Assembly (NCBI GenBank): GCA_026394915.1
Contig: JAPLZS010000149.1
Coordinates: 1-6,529 of the forward strand
Source: Candidatus Woesearchaeota archaeon
GTDB taxonomy: Archaea > Nanobdellota > Nanobdellia > Woesearchaeales > UBA12501
DNA length: 6,529 bases
Direction of reading: 5' to 3'
In this document: piece after piece, positions 1-5,744 of the stretch
How positions within the stretch are numbered: the stretch's first letter is position 1
Layout: every line of letters begins with the position of its first letter
Made by a program: the position numbers and the translations under genes
The notes under the pieces: generated by a model
The model's database searches: none
Told to the model about the DNA's origin: nothing
The model's input: the letters and a program-made list of their open reading frames with translations, nothing else

Positions 1-15
1 AAGAACAAGGAAAAT

Positions 16-699
16 ATGATGAAAAAGAGCATTGTATCAGACATCATAAAAAAGAATCTTAAGGTACACATAATAATATCCACATTTGTAAAGATAAGCA
101 TTCTTGTGATATTCGTATCATCGATATACAGGTTCAATCTCCTTGTGGCTTTTGCAGCGCTGGCCATGCTCATTGCATCATTCCTTCCGTCGATCATCGC
201 AAGAAGATATAAAGTATTCCTTCCTCCTGAGTTTGAGATAATGTTCAGCGTTTTCCTCTATGCATCGTTCATGCTCGGCGAGATGAGGGATTATTACCTT
301 AGGTACTGGTGGTGGGACCAGATGCTGCATGGATTCTCTGCATTAATGCTCGGCCTTGCAGGATTCCTCATAATCTACAGCTTCTATCAGGCTAACAAAA
401 TAAAATCCTCGCCTATAATCGCTGCATTGTTCAGCTTCACATTTGCCCTCAGCTTGGGCGCATTGTGGGAGATCATTGAGTTCACCATAGATTATTTCCT
501 GCACACAAACATGCAGAAGAGCGGCCTTGTCGACACGATGACAGACCTTATGACAGATGCTGTTGGAGCGCTGATCGCTTCTGGCTTAGGCTATGCTTAC
601 CTTAGATCAGGCAGAGTGTGGATTGTTGACCATCTCATAGACAGGTTCGTGAACAAGAACTGGGAAAGATTCAGGCTGAAAAACAAGACAAAAGAATGA
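16..699 (+). CDS. DUF2238/YjdF-like six-helix membrane protein
   Basis: This is a 227-residue integral membrane protein of unknown function, best matched to the DUF2238 (YjdF-like) family. About six hydrophobic segments are visible, near residues 18-37, 41-61, 72-88, 104-124, 132-152 and 178-196. Family-like polar motifs sit at membrane edges: WWWDQMLHGFSA (D101, H105), ALWEIIEF (E152, E155) and an acidic DTMTDLMTDAVGALI stretch (D173, D177, D181). Acidic and His residues in this arrangement could bind a metal or take part in chemistry, but that is inference. The C-terminal tail (RFVNKNWERFRLKNKTKE) is basic and probably cytoplasmic. ATG codons at 16 and 19 are both possible starts; AAGGA at 8-12 fits the second slightly better. 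Any promoter lies outside the window. The gene converges on the YIP1-family gene. Family assignment is from motif memory; function is unknown. Confidence 0.75.
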   Translation: MMKKSIVSDIIKKNLKVHIIISTFVKISILVIFVSSIYRFNLLVAFAALAMLIASFLPSIIARRYKVFLPPEFEIMFSVFLYASFMLGEMRDYYLRYWWWDQMLHGFSALMLGLAGFLIIYSFYQANKIKSSPIIAALFSFTFALSLGALWEIIEFTIDYFLHTNMQKSGLVDTMTDLMTDAVGALIASGLGYAYLRSGRVWIVDHLIDRFVNKNWERFRLKNKTKE

Positions 700-722
700 A
701 AACGAGGAATGAGAATAATAAT

Positions 723-748
723 AAAAATAATGAAAAATAAGAAAAAAA
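723..748 (-). terminator. U-rich terminator of the YIP1-family gene
   Basis: Just past the minus-strand stop at 758, the minus strand carries several T runs, the longest of seven, with no strong hairpin. This is the usual form of an archaeal factor-independent terminator. The plus strand here is A-rich, so the convergent DUF2238-like gene has no comparable signal. Confidence 0.55.
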
Positions 749-757
749 GTTCTAAAA

Positions 758-1285
758 TTATCGGGAAGCCAAGAGTGCTGAAGGGCTGAACATTCCGAAA
801 TATGCAATTGCCCCGATAATCACTAAAACAATCACTATTACGCCCGGCAAAAGTCCAAGTATTACTGCCTTTACCATAGATAATTTATGGACTTTATTTA
901 GTATATAGATATTGATTGCAAGTAGCCAAAAACCAGCAATGGACTGCAATATCCATCCTAAAAATGGGATGAATGTAAACCAATAAATCACAAATGAGTT
1001 GCTCAGTGCCCTGAAATATTGCGCTCCTGTCGCCTGCCCACCTAAAATGAATTTAGCAATAAAATGAAAGATTGAATATCCTATGAATAATCCTATAATA
1101 AGGACTATTGGATTTAATATGATACTAAACAGATTCAGCATAGAAATTCCTATTGCAATTCCTGCAATAACAAGTGTCAAAAATCCATAACCTGTAGCAG
1201 ATGTATTATTAGATACATTAGTTAAAGAAGTTTCATCGAAAGTTAAAATCTTTAACGAATCTTTTATATTATCTTTAAATGACAT
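758..1285 (-). CDS. YIP1-family membrane protein
   Basis: This is a 175-residue polytopic membrane protein resembling the Yip1 domain family, whose archaeal members have no settled function. The N-terminus (MSFKDNIKDSLKILTFDE) is short and soluble. About five hydrophobic segments follow, near residues 32-54, 59-80, 96-112, 114-131 and 138-163. Family-like features are the GGQATGAQYFRAL stretch before the third helix and a V-H-K-L-S-M-x-K-A segment before the last helix. The start is the ATG at 1283-1285: a perfect GAGGTGA lies four bases upstream, whereas the adjacent TTG at 1286-1288 would leave only one base. The gene lies downstream of the six-cysteine protein on the same strand with a 90-base gap, but has its own TATA-like box. 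YIP1 assignment rests on the helix pattern and these motifs, not an alignment. Confidence 0.72.
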   Translation of the reverse strand: MSFKDNIKDSLKILTFDETSLTNVSNNTSATGYGFLTLVIAGIAIGISMLNLFSIILNPIVLIIGLFIGYSIFHFIAKFILGGQATGAQYFRALSNSFVIYWFTFIPFLGWILQSIAGFWLLAINIYILNKVHKLSMVKAVILGLLPGVIVIVLVIIGAIAYFGMFSPSALLASR

Positions 1286-1289
1286 CAAA

Positions 1290-1296
1290 TCACCTC
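1290..1296 (-). promoter_or_regulatory. Shine-Dalgarno GAGGTGA deciding the YIP1 start
   Basis: GAGGTGA on the minus strand is a full match to the archaeal 16S tail complement. The four-base gap selects the ATG at 1283-1285 over the TTG immediately before it. Confidence 0.8.
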
Positions 1297-1299
1297 TTT

Positions 1300-1319
1300 G
1301 ATATACTCTTTTGTATATC
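1300..1319. repeat. Inverted repeat GATATAC-N6-GTATATC, candidate operator
   Basis: Two perfect seven-base arms flank a six-base spacer (TCTTTT on the plus strand), just upstream of the YIP1 ribosome binding site. If transcription starts about 25 bases from the TATA box at 1333-1341, the repeat covers the start site, where a repressor could block initiation. No regulator is known; the role is inferred from position only. Confidence 0.4.
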
Positions 1320-1332
1320 CAATGCAGAATTC

Positions 1333-1341
1333 TTTTTAAAT
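1333..1341 (-). promoter_or_regulatory. TATA box for the YIP1-family gene
   Basis: The minus strand reads GAAAGATTTAAAAAG here. The T/A core is preceded by a purine-rich stretch suited to TFB recognition. A start about 25 bases on, near 1309, would give a leader of roughly 25 bases containing the ribosome binding site. Confidence 0.5.
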
Positions 1342-1375
1342 CTTTCTCAAATCCCGGCTCTGTCTTGGATATCTC

Positions 1376-2017
1376 TTAAATCTTCTTCAGGATATTCATT
1401 ATATCGTCGGTGCTGAGGTCATTCTTCCTGTGCCTGAGATACATTGCCCAGGCAATCAGGCCGAAAAGGCATATCAGGATTATTGTCCCTGATGTGAATG
1501 CAAGCATTATGAAACCATCATTTACGCCTGACTGATCTGTTTTCTGCTCTCCGAAATCGACATTGATCGCTTTAGCTTCAGGCGAAGCTGCGGCAGCAGC
1601 GTTCTTGTTTGCGCTGTTCTCTGCTGAGAGGAGTATCTCCTGCGCCTGTTCATACTGCGCGCTGCTCTCTGCATTGCTTTGCGCAGCATCGCAGTCAGGA
1701 GTCATCTTGACTATTATCGGCTCTCCATTGTGGGTTGCTGCTGCGCATGCTCCAAGATAGCCTGCTTTCTCTCCATCTGCTATTGCCTTTGCAGCCTTTT
1801 CAGGGTTGATGTTTATGTAGAAAGGGTCTGCATACTTTGTGATGCATCCGCCTATCATGCTGCATTCCTTGTCGCAGTTGCAGTACTCAGGATAGGTCTC
1901 GATCTGGTAGTTGCCTTCTGTGATCCTCTGCGCATGGACAGGCATAGCAAAAACTAAAAATAGCATGGATATCATGCATACTAAGAATGCCCTTATTTCC
2001 CCCTTATATGGTCTCAT
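1376..2017 (-). CDS. Secreted six-cysteine protein with C-terminal membrane anchor
   Basis: I do not recognise this 213-residue protein. Residues 1-29 look like a Sec signal peptide: basic start, hydrophobic core (FLVCMISMLFLVFAM) and a likely cleavage after VHA, leaving Gln as the first mature residue. The outside part contains six cysteines (C46, C48, C52, C58, C91, C109), four of them in a C-x-C-x3-C-x5-C cluster, consistent with disulfides or metal binding. Residues 110-150 are a low-complexity Ala/Ser/Glu-rich linker. One transmembrane helix spans about 168-194, followed by a basic stop-transfer (RHRKN) and a short cytoplasmic tail. The expected topology is an external cysteine-rich domain held by a stalk and a C-terminal anchor. 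It follows lonB after 100 bases on the same strand, but the TATA box beginning 24 bases from its ATG suggests independent, leaderless expression. The role is unknown. Confidence 0.75.
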   Translation of the reverse strand: MRPYKGEIRAFLVCMISMLFLVFAMPVHAQRITEGNYQIETYPEYCNCDKECSMIGGCITKYADPFYININPEKAAKAIADGEKAGYLGACAAATHNGEPIIVKMTPDCDAAQSNAESSAQYEQAQEILLSAENSANKNAAAAASPEAKAINVDFGEQKTDQSGVNDGFIMLAFTSGTIILICLFGLIAWAMYLRHRKNDLSTDDIMNILKKI

Positions 2018-2040
2018 TTTATATATGGGAAAACTCTTTT

Positions 2041-2050
2041 ATTTATATAT
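2041..2050 (-). promoter_or_regulatory. TATA box giving a probably leaderless mRNA
   Basis: The minus strand reads ATATATAAAT. Its centre is about 28 bases from the ATG at 2015-2017, so transcription should begin at or within a few bases of the start codon. No Shine-Dalgarno sequence lies before the ATG, which agrees with a leaderless message. Confidence 0.55.
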
Positions 2051-2070
2051 GTTTCTATTTTGTTTCTATT
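2051..2070 (-). repeat. Direct repeat AATAGAAAC x2, one helical turn apart
   Basis: Two exact nine-base copies (AATAGAAAC on the minus strand) begin 11 bases apart and end directly against the TATA box of the six-cysteine protein gene. The proximal copy overlaps the place expected for the TFB recognition element. The arrangement suits a regulator binding one face of the helix, but this is inferred from layout only. Confidence 0.4.
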
Positions 2071-2117
2071 CAATAGTGGTATATTTTAGAAAGAGTTATA
2101 TGGATCATGGGCTAATT

Positions 2118-4010
2118 TCACTCAATAGAATCCCTGTTTATCTTCTGGAGTATGCTCTCTTTTCCTTTCCAGTCCAGAGCTTCCTTGAGCACCTGCTTTA
2201 TGTCATCGACAGGGATTATCTGTATCTTCCTGAGCTTATCTTGGTCAACCACAATGTCCTGCATGTTAGAGCTCGGCACAATCACTTTCTTCAGGCCTGC
2301 CTCGATTGCTGCCTCAACCTTTGCAGACACTCCGCCGATAGGAAGCACATCGCCCCTGACAGAAAGGCTGCCTGTCATTGCGATTTCCTGCTTAACAGGT
2401 ATCTTCTTCAGGGCAGATATTATCGAGGTTGCGACTGCGATTGATGCAGAATCTCCCTCAACGCCCTCATAAGTCTGCAGGAACTGCACATAGATGTCAT
2501 ATTTCTTTATGTCTTCCCCGAAGTATTTCTTGATTATTGCAGAGACATTTGTCACTGCCTCCTTTGCGATCTCTCCCAATTTTCCTGTGGCGACTATCTC
2601 TTTCTGCTTTCCGCCTGCAGTGACTTGGCTCTCTATCGGAAGTATTATGCCTGAGTACACAGCTTCTCCGCCTATGACTGCAAGGCCATTCACTCTTCCT
2701 ATCTTTTTCCCCTCTGTGACAATGACCTTGTATTCTTTCTTTCTCTCTATGTACTTGTCAGCAATCTGCTGCTCAAGCGTCCTTGCGATCTTCTTTGCGT
2801 CTATTATATGCTTCTTCTCCACAATCTTTGAATTGCTCTCAAGCGCGATGTCTCCTGCTGCCCTCACAATGCCTCCAAGCTCCCTCAATCTCAATGTGAG
2901 ATGGCCTTTCCTGTTAGCCCTTCTTCTTGCCTCCTCTATTATGACATCCACAGCTTCTTTGCTGAAGTGGGGTATCTTCTTGTCTTTTATGACTTCCTGG
3001 GCGATGAACTGCGCTATCTTCCACCTGTTCTCCTCTGTGTCAGGTATTGTCTCATTCATGTAGACTTCATATCCATAGCCCCTTATCCTTGACCTCAATG
3101 CAGGATGCATTGTCTTCAATGTCTCATAATTTCCCGCTGCAATGAGGATGAAGTTGCATGGAGCAGGCTCTGTCCTAACCATTGCTCCTGCTGATCTCTC
3201 AGACTGCCCTGTTATCGCGTACTTTCCTTCCTGTAATGATGTGAGAAGCTCCTGCTGCGTGTGCGGCTGCAGTGTTGCAATCTCGTCGATGAACAGGACG
3301 CCCATATGCGCCTTGTGTATCATGCCTGAGACAACCCTTTCGTGCGCAGGAGTGCCTAATCCTCCGCTCTGGAATGGATCATGCAGGACATCACCGAGCA
3401 ATGCGCCTGCGTGTGCGCCTGTCGCATCCAGGAAAGGAACCTGTTTTTTCTTGAAGTTATCGACTATAAGTTTTGGGACGCTCACTCTTTCGCCTAGCTT
3501 CTTCCCGAAGTTGAGGAACATTATGAATGCAGCAAGGAATATCATGCCTCCCAGGAAGAATGCAGCGAACATTATCGATGCTCCGGTAAGCCCGAACTCT
3601 TCCTTGTAATGCGACAGCACCCACCATGGAGCTATCATTGCAAGGATCACGAGTGCAAACATTATCATGTTCTGGTTCTTGAAGAAGCTGTCTCCCTGCA
3701 TCCTTGCATTGTTTACAAGGGATCTTCCCTGTCCTGCCGGAACGACCCTGACCAGCGGCTGATTCTCGTCATTAGGATTGGGGAAAGCAAGGACATCGAC
3801 AAGCTTCTCTTTTGGAAGCAGCTCTGCCAATGCAAGGCCAAGCATGGATTTTCCTGTGCCTGGCTCTCCTATGAGAAGCACATGCCGCCTCTGCAGCGAC
3901 GCTTTCTTTATCACATTCACTGCAGCTTCCTGGCCGATGACCTGGTCTACGATCAATGGAGATACTTTTATCTCTGCAGTTGTCTTGAAATCACGATCAG
4001 ATTTTGCCAT
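2118..4010 (-). CDS. lonB: Archaeal membrane-anchored ATP-dependent protease LonB
   Basis: This is a 630-residue archaeal-type Lon protease (LonB), which unfolds and degrades regulatory, damaged and membrane-associated proteins using ATP. The AAA+ module has Walker A GEPGTGKS (48-55), Walker B GVLFIDEI (237-244), a sensor-1 Asn near 294, arginine-finger candidates R306/R308 and a sensor-2 region near [10 protein letters not shown] (371-380). Two transmembrane helices (about 114-133 and 144-167) are inserted between Walker A and Walker B, which is typical of LonB and places the enzyme on the inner face of the membrane. The C-terminal protease domain has the Ser-Lys dyad: S521 in EGDSAS and K564 in GGVSAK. 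The large N-terminal domain of bacterial LonA is absent, as expected. All catalytic motifs are intact. The ATG start has AAAAGGAA seven to fourteen bases upstream. The gene has its own promoter next to a structured tandem repeat. Confidence 0.96.
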   Translation of the reverse strand: MAKSDRDFKTTAEIKVSPLIVDQVIGQEAAVNVIKKASLQRRHVLLIGEPGTGKSMLGLALAELLPKEKLVDVLAFPNPNDENQPLVRVVPAGQGRSLVNNARMQGDSFFKNQNMIMFALVILAMIAPWWVLSHYKEEFGLTGASIMFAAFFLGGMIFLAAFIMFLNFGKKLGERVSVPKLIVDNFKKKQVPFLDATGAHAGALLGDVLHDPFQSGGLGTPAHERVVSGMIHKAHMGVLFIDEIATLQPHTQQELLTSLQEGKYAITGQSERSAGAMVRTEPAPCNFILIAAGNYETLKTMHPALRSRIRGYGYEVYMNETIPDTEENRWKIAQFIAQEVIKDKKIPHFSKEAVDVIIEEARRRANRKGHLTLRLRELGGIVRAAGDIALESNSKIVEKKHIIDAKKIARTLEQQIADKYIERKKEYKVIVTEGKKIGRVNGLAVIGGEAVYSGIILPIESQVTAGGKQKEIVATGKLGEIAKEAVTNVSAIIKKYFGEDIKKYDIYVQFLQTYEGVEGDSASIAVATSIISALKKIPVKQEIAMTGSLSVRGDVLPIGGVSAKVEAAIEAGLKKVIVPSSNMQDIVVDQDKLRKIQIIPVDDIKQVLKEALDWKGKESILQKINRDSIE

Positions 4011-4044
4011 TTATTATTCCTTTTACTAGATTTACCCCTAATCT

Positions 4045-4054
4045 GTTATATAAA
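4045..4054. promoter_or_regulatory. TATA box for lonB, palindromic core
   Basis: On the minus strand this reads TTTATATAAC. A start about 25 bases on, near 4025, would leave a 15-base leader that includes the AAAAGGAA ribosome binding site. The core TTATATAA is its own reverse complement, so the same box could also fire to the right, with a start near 4075 at the edge of the tandem repeat. The leftward role is likely; the rightward role is speculative. Confidence 0.5.
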
Positions 4055-4069
4055 CAATGGGTATTTAAA

Positions 4070-4169
4070 GGTTATGAAAACTGAAGGTTTTCAGAACCTC
4101 AAACACTAACATGTTTGTAGGTTATGAAAGCCGAAGGCGTTCAGAACTTCAGACGCCAAGGCGTTTATA
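4070..4169. repeat. Two tandem 50-base units, each with two hairpins
   Basis: Two units (4070-4119 and 4120-4169) are exactly 50 bases long and match at about 38 of 50 positions. A degenerate third copy begins at 4170, matching 8 of its first 10 bases. In each unit, positions 1-13 pair with 17-29 around a GAA loop, and positions 31-38 pair with 41-48 in a second, smaller hairpin. Several differences preserve pairing: position 11 with 19 is A-T in one unit and G-C in the other, as is 36 with 43. The block sits between the lonB promoter and the 3' end of the UPF0248-like gene. It could be a small structured RNA, a REP-like palindromic element or a regulatory region. No open reading frame explains it. 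Confidence 0.8.
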
Positions 4170-4231
4170 GGTCATGCAATGCAATAATATCAAAAAGATC
4201 AGAAGAATAATGAAAGATCAGAGACTGATGA

Positions 4232-4256
4232 TAAAATAAATATCAAAAAATAATAA
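4232..4256 (-). terminator. U-rich terminator of the UPF0248-like gene
   Basis: The minus strand reads as broken T runs, including one of six, 24 to 48 bases beyond the stop at 4280. No stable hairpin precedes it. It fits an archaeal U-rich terminator. Confidence 0.4.
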
Positions 4257-4279
4257 GAAGCGATGATGATATCAGATGA

Positions 4280-4750
4280 TCAGAGTCTCCAGACAATCTC
4301 ATTGTTTCTCTTCACTGTCCTTATCCTCTGCAGGGGTATGAATATCTCTCTTCCGCCTTCCTCTATCAGCAGCATGTTCTTCTCGAGCCTTCTTATGTTC
4401 TCGGCCTTGCAGTGCATCTCTTTCTTCATTATGTTGTCATAATATGTGAGTATGAACTCTTTTCTCTTGGGATGCATCTGTATTGAATGCAGCATCTTTG
4501 CAACGCCTTTCTCCAATCCGCCGAGAGGATCGAACTGCTGGAAGATCAGGCCTGAGAAAGTGAGTATCACAAGGCCGATGAAAAGGCTGAGAGCAGGTGT
4601 TCCGAGCCATGACCAGCCAGCCACTCCTTCAACAGAATCTATGCCATTCCATAAACCTCTCCAGAAAAGGATTATTCCTATTGCGCCTATCAATGACCAT
4701 AAGAAATGCTTGTCAGATTCTCTTAACCTATTCACATTCAATCCATTCAA
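4280..4750 (-). CDS. Two-helix membrane protein with UPF0248/MJ1316-like C-terminal domain
   Basis: This is a 156-residue protein with two parts. The N-terminal half has two transmembrane helices, about residues 16-34 and 52-70, joined by a short Gly/Trp-rich loop. The C-terminal part (about 86-156) resembles the UPF0248 (DUF504, MJ1316-type) domain: a leading HP pair (93-94), an ILTYYD strand, the FIPLQRIRTV segment where the family has I-P-x-H/Q-R-I, and a terminal EIVWRL. In the literature as I recall it, the MJ1316 domain is predicted to recognise RNA ends bearing cyclic phosphate; whether that holds here is unknown. The usual family His before Arg is Gln here. The start is a TTG at 4748-4750, five bases after a perfect GAGGTGA; the GTG at 4757-4759 lies inside that site and cannot be the start. 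The gene is divergent from the PAC2-family gene. Confidence 0.7.
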   Translation of the reverse strand: MNGLNVNRLRESDKHFLWSLIGAIGIILFWRGLWNGIDSVEGVAGWSWLGTPALSLFIGLVILTFSGLIFQQFDPLGGLEKGVAKMLHSIQMHPKRKEFILTYYDNIMKKEMHCKAENIRRLEKNMLLIEEGGREIFIPLQRIRTVKRNNEIVWRL

Positions 4751-4755
4751 TCTAA

Positions 4756-4762
4756 TCACCTC
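4756..4762 (-). promoter_or_regulatory. Shine-Dalgarno GAGGTGA selecting a TTG start
   Basis: A full GAGGTGA on the minus strand lies five bases before the TTG at 4748-4750. It contains the in-frame GTG at 4757-4759, which is therefore ruled out as the start. The next TTG, at 4739-4741, is 14 bases away and less suitable. Confidence 0.75.
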
Positions 4763-4800
4763 AGTTTTGACTGATTGCTGTATATCCGCTATTTTTAATC

Positions 4801-4808
4801 ATTTAAAT
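4801..4808 (-). promoter_or_regulatory. TATA box for the UPF0248-like gene
   Basis: The minus strand reads ACTATTTAAATGAT here. A start near 4779 would give a leader of about 28 bases with the GAGGTGA close to its end. Other A/T-rich choices exist nearby, for example around 4794-4800. Confidence 0.4.
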
Positions 4809-4901
4809 AGTTTTGCATCTGCACAAGTCAATCTGAAATCATATCTTATTTTTATCTGGCAACATTTATATATCAGAAGGGATTTCAGGATATATTATAT
4901 T

Positions 4902-4910
4902 TTATATAAA
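4902..4910 (+). promoter_or_regulatory. TATA box for the PAC2-family gene
   Basis: TTATATAAA is followed by AGAGTATAAT. A start about 25 bases from its centre, near 4931, would leave an 18-base leader carrying the GAGGTG site. A second TATA-like sequence at 4866-4873 is farther away and less likely. Confidence 0.45.
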
Positions 4911-4938
4911 AGAGTATAATCAAAAAAAGATAAAAAAA

Positions 4939-4944
4939 GAGGTG
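4939..4944 (+). promoter_or_regulatory. Shine-Dalgarno GAGGTG before the PAC2-family gene
   Basis: GAGGTG ends one base before the ATG at 4946 and four bases before the second ATG at 4949. By analogy with the other GAGGTGA sites in this window, which sit four or five bases from their start codons, the second ATG is preferred. Confidence 0.7.
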
Positions 4945-4948
4945 CATG

Positions 4949-5659
4949 ATGGAGCTTCATCTTGAAAAAAAACCAAAGAATCCAGTGATAATACAGGGTT
5001 TCCCTGGATTCGGATTGGTAGGGACAATAACAACAGAATTTCTCATCCAGCAGCTTAAGGCAGAGCTTATCGGCAACATAAAATGCGACGATATCCCTGC
5101 AATGATAGCAATACATGATTCAAAGATACTCCAGCCAGTGGGGATATATTATGACAAGAAGACAAACATAGTGATCGTGCACATTGTCACGACAGTGCAG
5201 GGCATTGAATGGAGGCTGGCTGATGTGATTACAAAGCTTGCAGAAGAGCTGGATGCAAAGAGCATAATCAGCCTTGAAGGGGTTGCATCACCCAATGAAG
5301 AGGGACCAATGAACTGCTTCTATTACTCAAGCATTGCTGATCACAGGAAGATATTCGAGAATAATCAGGTAAATCCATTAAAAGAGGGCATAATTCTAGG
5401 AGTCACAGGCGCATTGCTGCTTGACGCCCACAAGACGCCATTGACATGCGTGTTCGCTGAGACTCATTCTGCAATGCCTGACTCAAAGGCATCAGCAAGG
5501 GTGATTGAGCTGATTGACAAGCTGCTTGGCCTCAATATAAAGACAGAGCCGCTGCTGAAAGAGGCAGAGAAGTTTGAGGAGAAGCTGAAAGGCATAATGC
5601 AGCAGAGCAAGAACACATCAGACATGCAGATGAAGAAGAGACTCAGCTATGTTGGATAA
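4949..5659 (+). CDS. PAC2-family protein, proteasome assembly chaperone-like
   Basis: This is a 236-residue soluble protein of the PAC2 family (archaeal COG2047/COG1938 type), related to the archaeal PbaA/PbaB and eukaryotic Pba1/Pba2 proteasome assembly chaperones. The family signature GFPGFGLVG lies at residues 17-25, directly after the first strand (NPVIIQ). Other family-like segments are the Asp-Ile-Pro-Ala stretch near 49, a P-V-G-I-Y-Y strand near 63, and a central SLEGVASP segment around residues 112-119. The last 40 residues are charged and helical (EAEKFEEKLKGIMQQ), typical of this family's tail. The C-terminus ends in Tyr-Val-Gly, so it lacks a strict HbYX ending with a penultimate tyrosine, which is how such chaperones dock on proteasome pockets. 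Starting at ATG 4946 would add one Met. Family placement is firm; the partner and exact role are inferred. Confidence 0.88.
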   Translation: MELHLEKKPKNPVIIQGFPGFGLVGTITTEFLIQQLKAELIGNIKCDDIPAMIAIHDSKILQPVGIYYDKKTNIVIVHIVTTVQGIEWRLADVITKLAEELDAKSIISLEGVASPNEEGPMNCFYYSSIADHRKIFENNQVNPLKEGIILGVTGALLLDAHKTPLTCVFAETHSAMPDSKASARVIELIDKLLGLNIKTEPLLKEAEKFEEKLKGIMQQSKNTSDMQMKKRLSYVG

Positions 5660-5663
5660 ATAG

Positions 5664-5682
5664 GGTTTTTCTTGTTTTTCTA
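5664..5682 (+). terminator. U-rich terminator of the PAC2-family gene
   Basis: Immediately after the stop at 5657-5659 the plus strand reads GGG followed by two T runs of five split by CTTG. This is a normal archaeal U-tract terminator without a hairpin. It is probably the last clearly archaeal signal in the window. Confidence 0.55.
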
Positions 5683-5744
5683 AGAATTATGACTATAATA
5701 TATAGTGTATTCTTTTAATTATCTTCCATATTGAAAATAAATAG

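Noticed and set aside
607..807. A 66-codon minus-strand frame at the convergent gene ends
   Set aside because: It overlaps the ends of both real genes and the U-rich terminator, and it has no start signal.
1563..2444. Plus-strand frames across the six-cysteine gene and the end of lonB
   Set aside because: They are shadows of the minus-strand genes, rich in Cys, Leu and His from reversed codons, with no ribosome binding site.
2152..4109. Several open frames of 60 to 190 codons on the plus strand across lonB
   Set aside because: They are antisense shadows of a gene with intact catalytic motifs. Their translations are Ser/Pro/Cys-rich without recognisable domains.
4070..4180. Possible CRISPR array
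   Set aside because: The units are adjacent with no unique spacers, there are only two plus a degenerate start, and no cas gene is present.
4197..4290. Repeated GATCAG words near the end of the UPF0248-like gene
   Set aside because: The copies are six to eight bases, irregularly spaced and in A/T-rich sequence, so chance explains them.
4895..5116. A 73-codon minus-strand frame over the PAC2 start
   Set aside because: It is antisense to a clear family gene, its product is Phe/Tyr/Cys-rich, and it would read across the PAC2 promoter.
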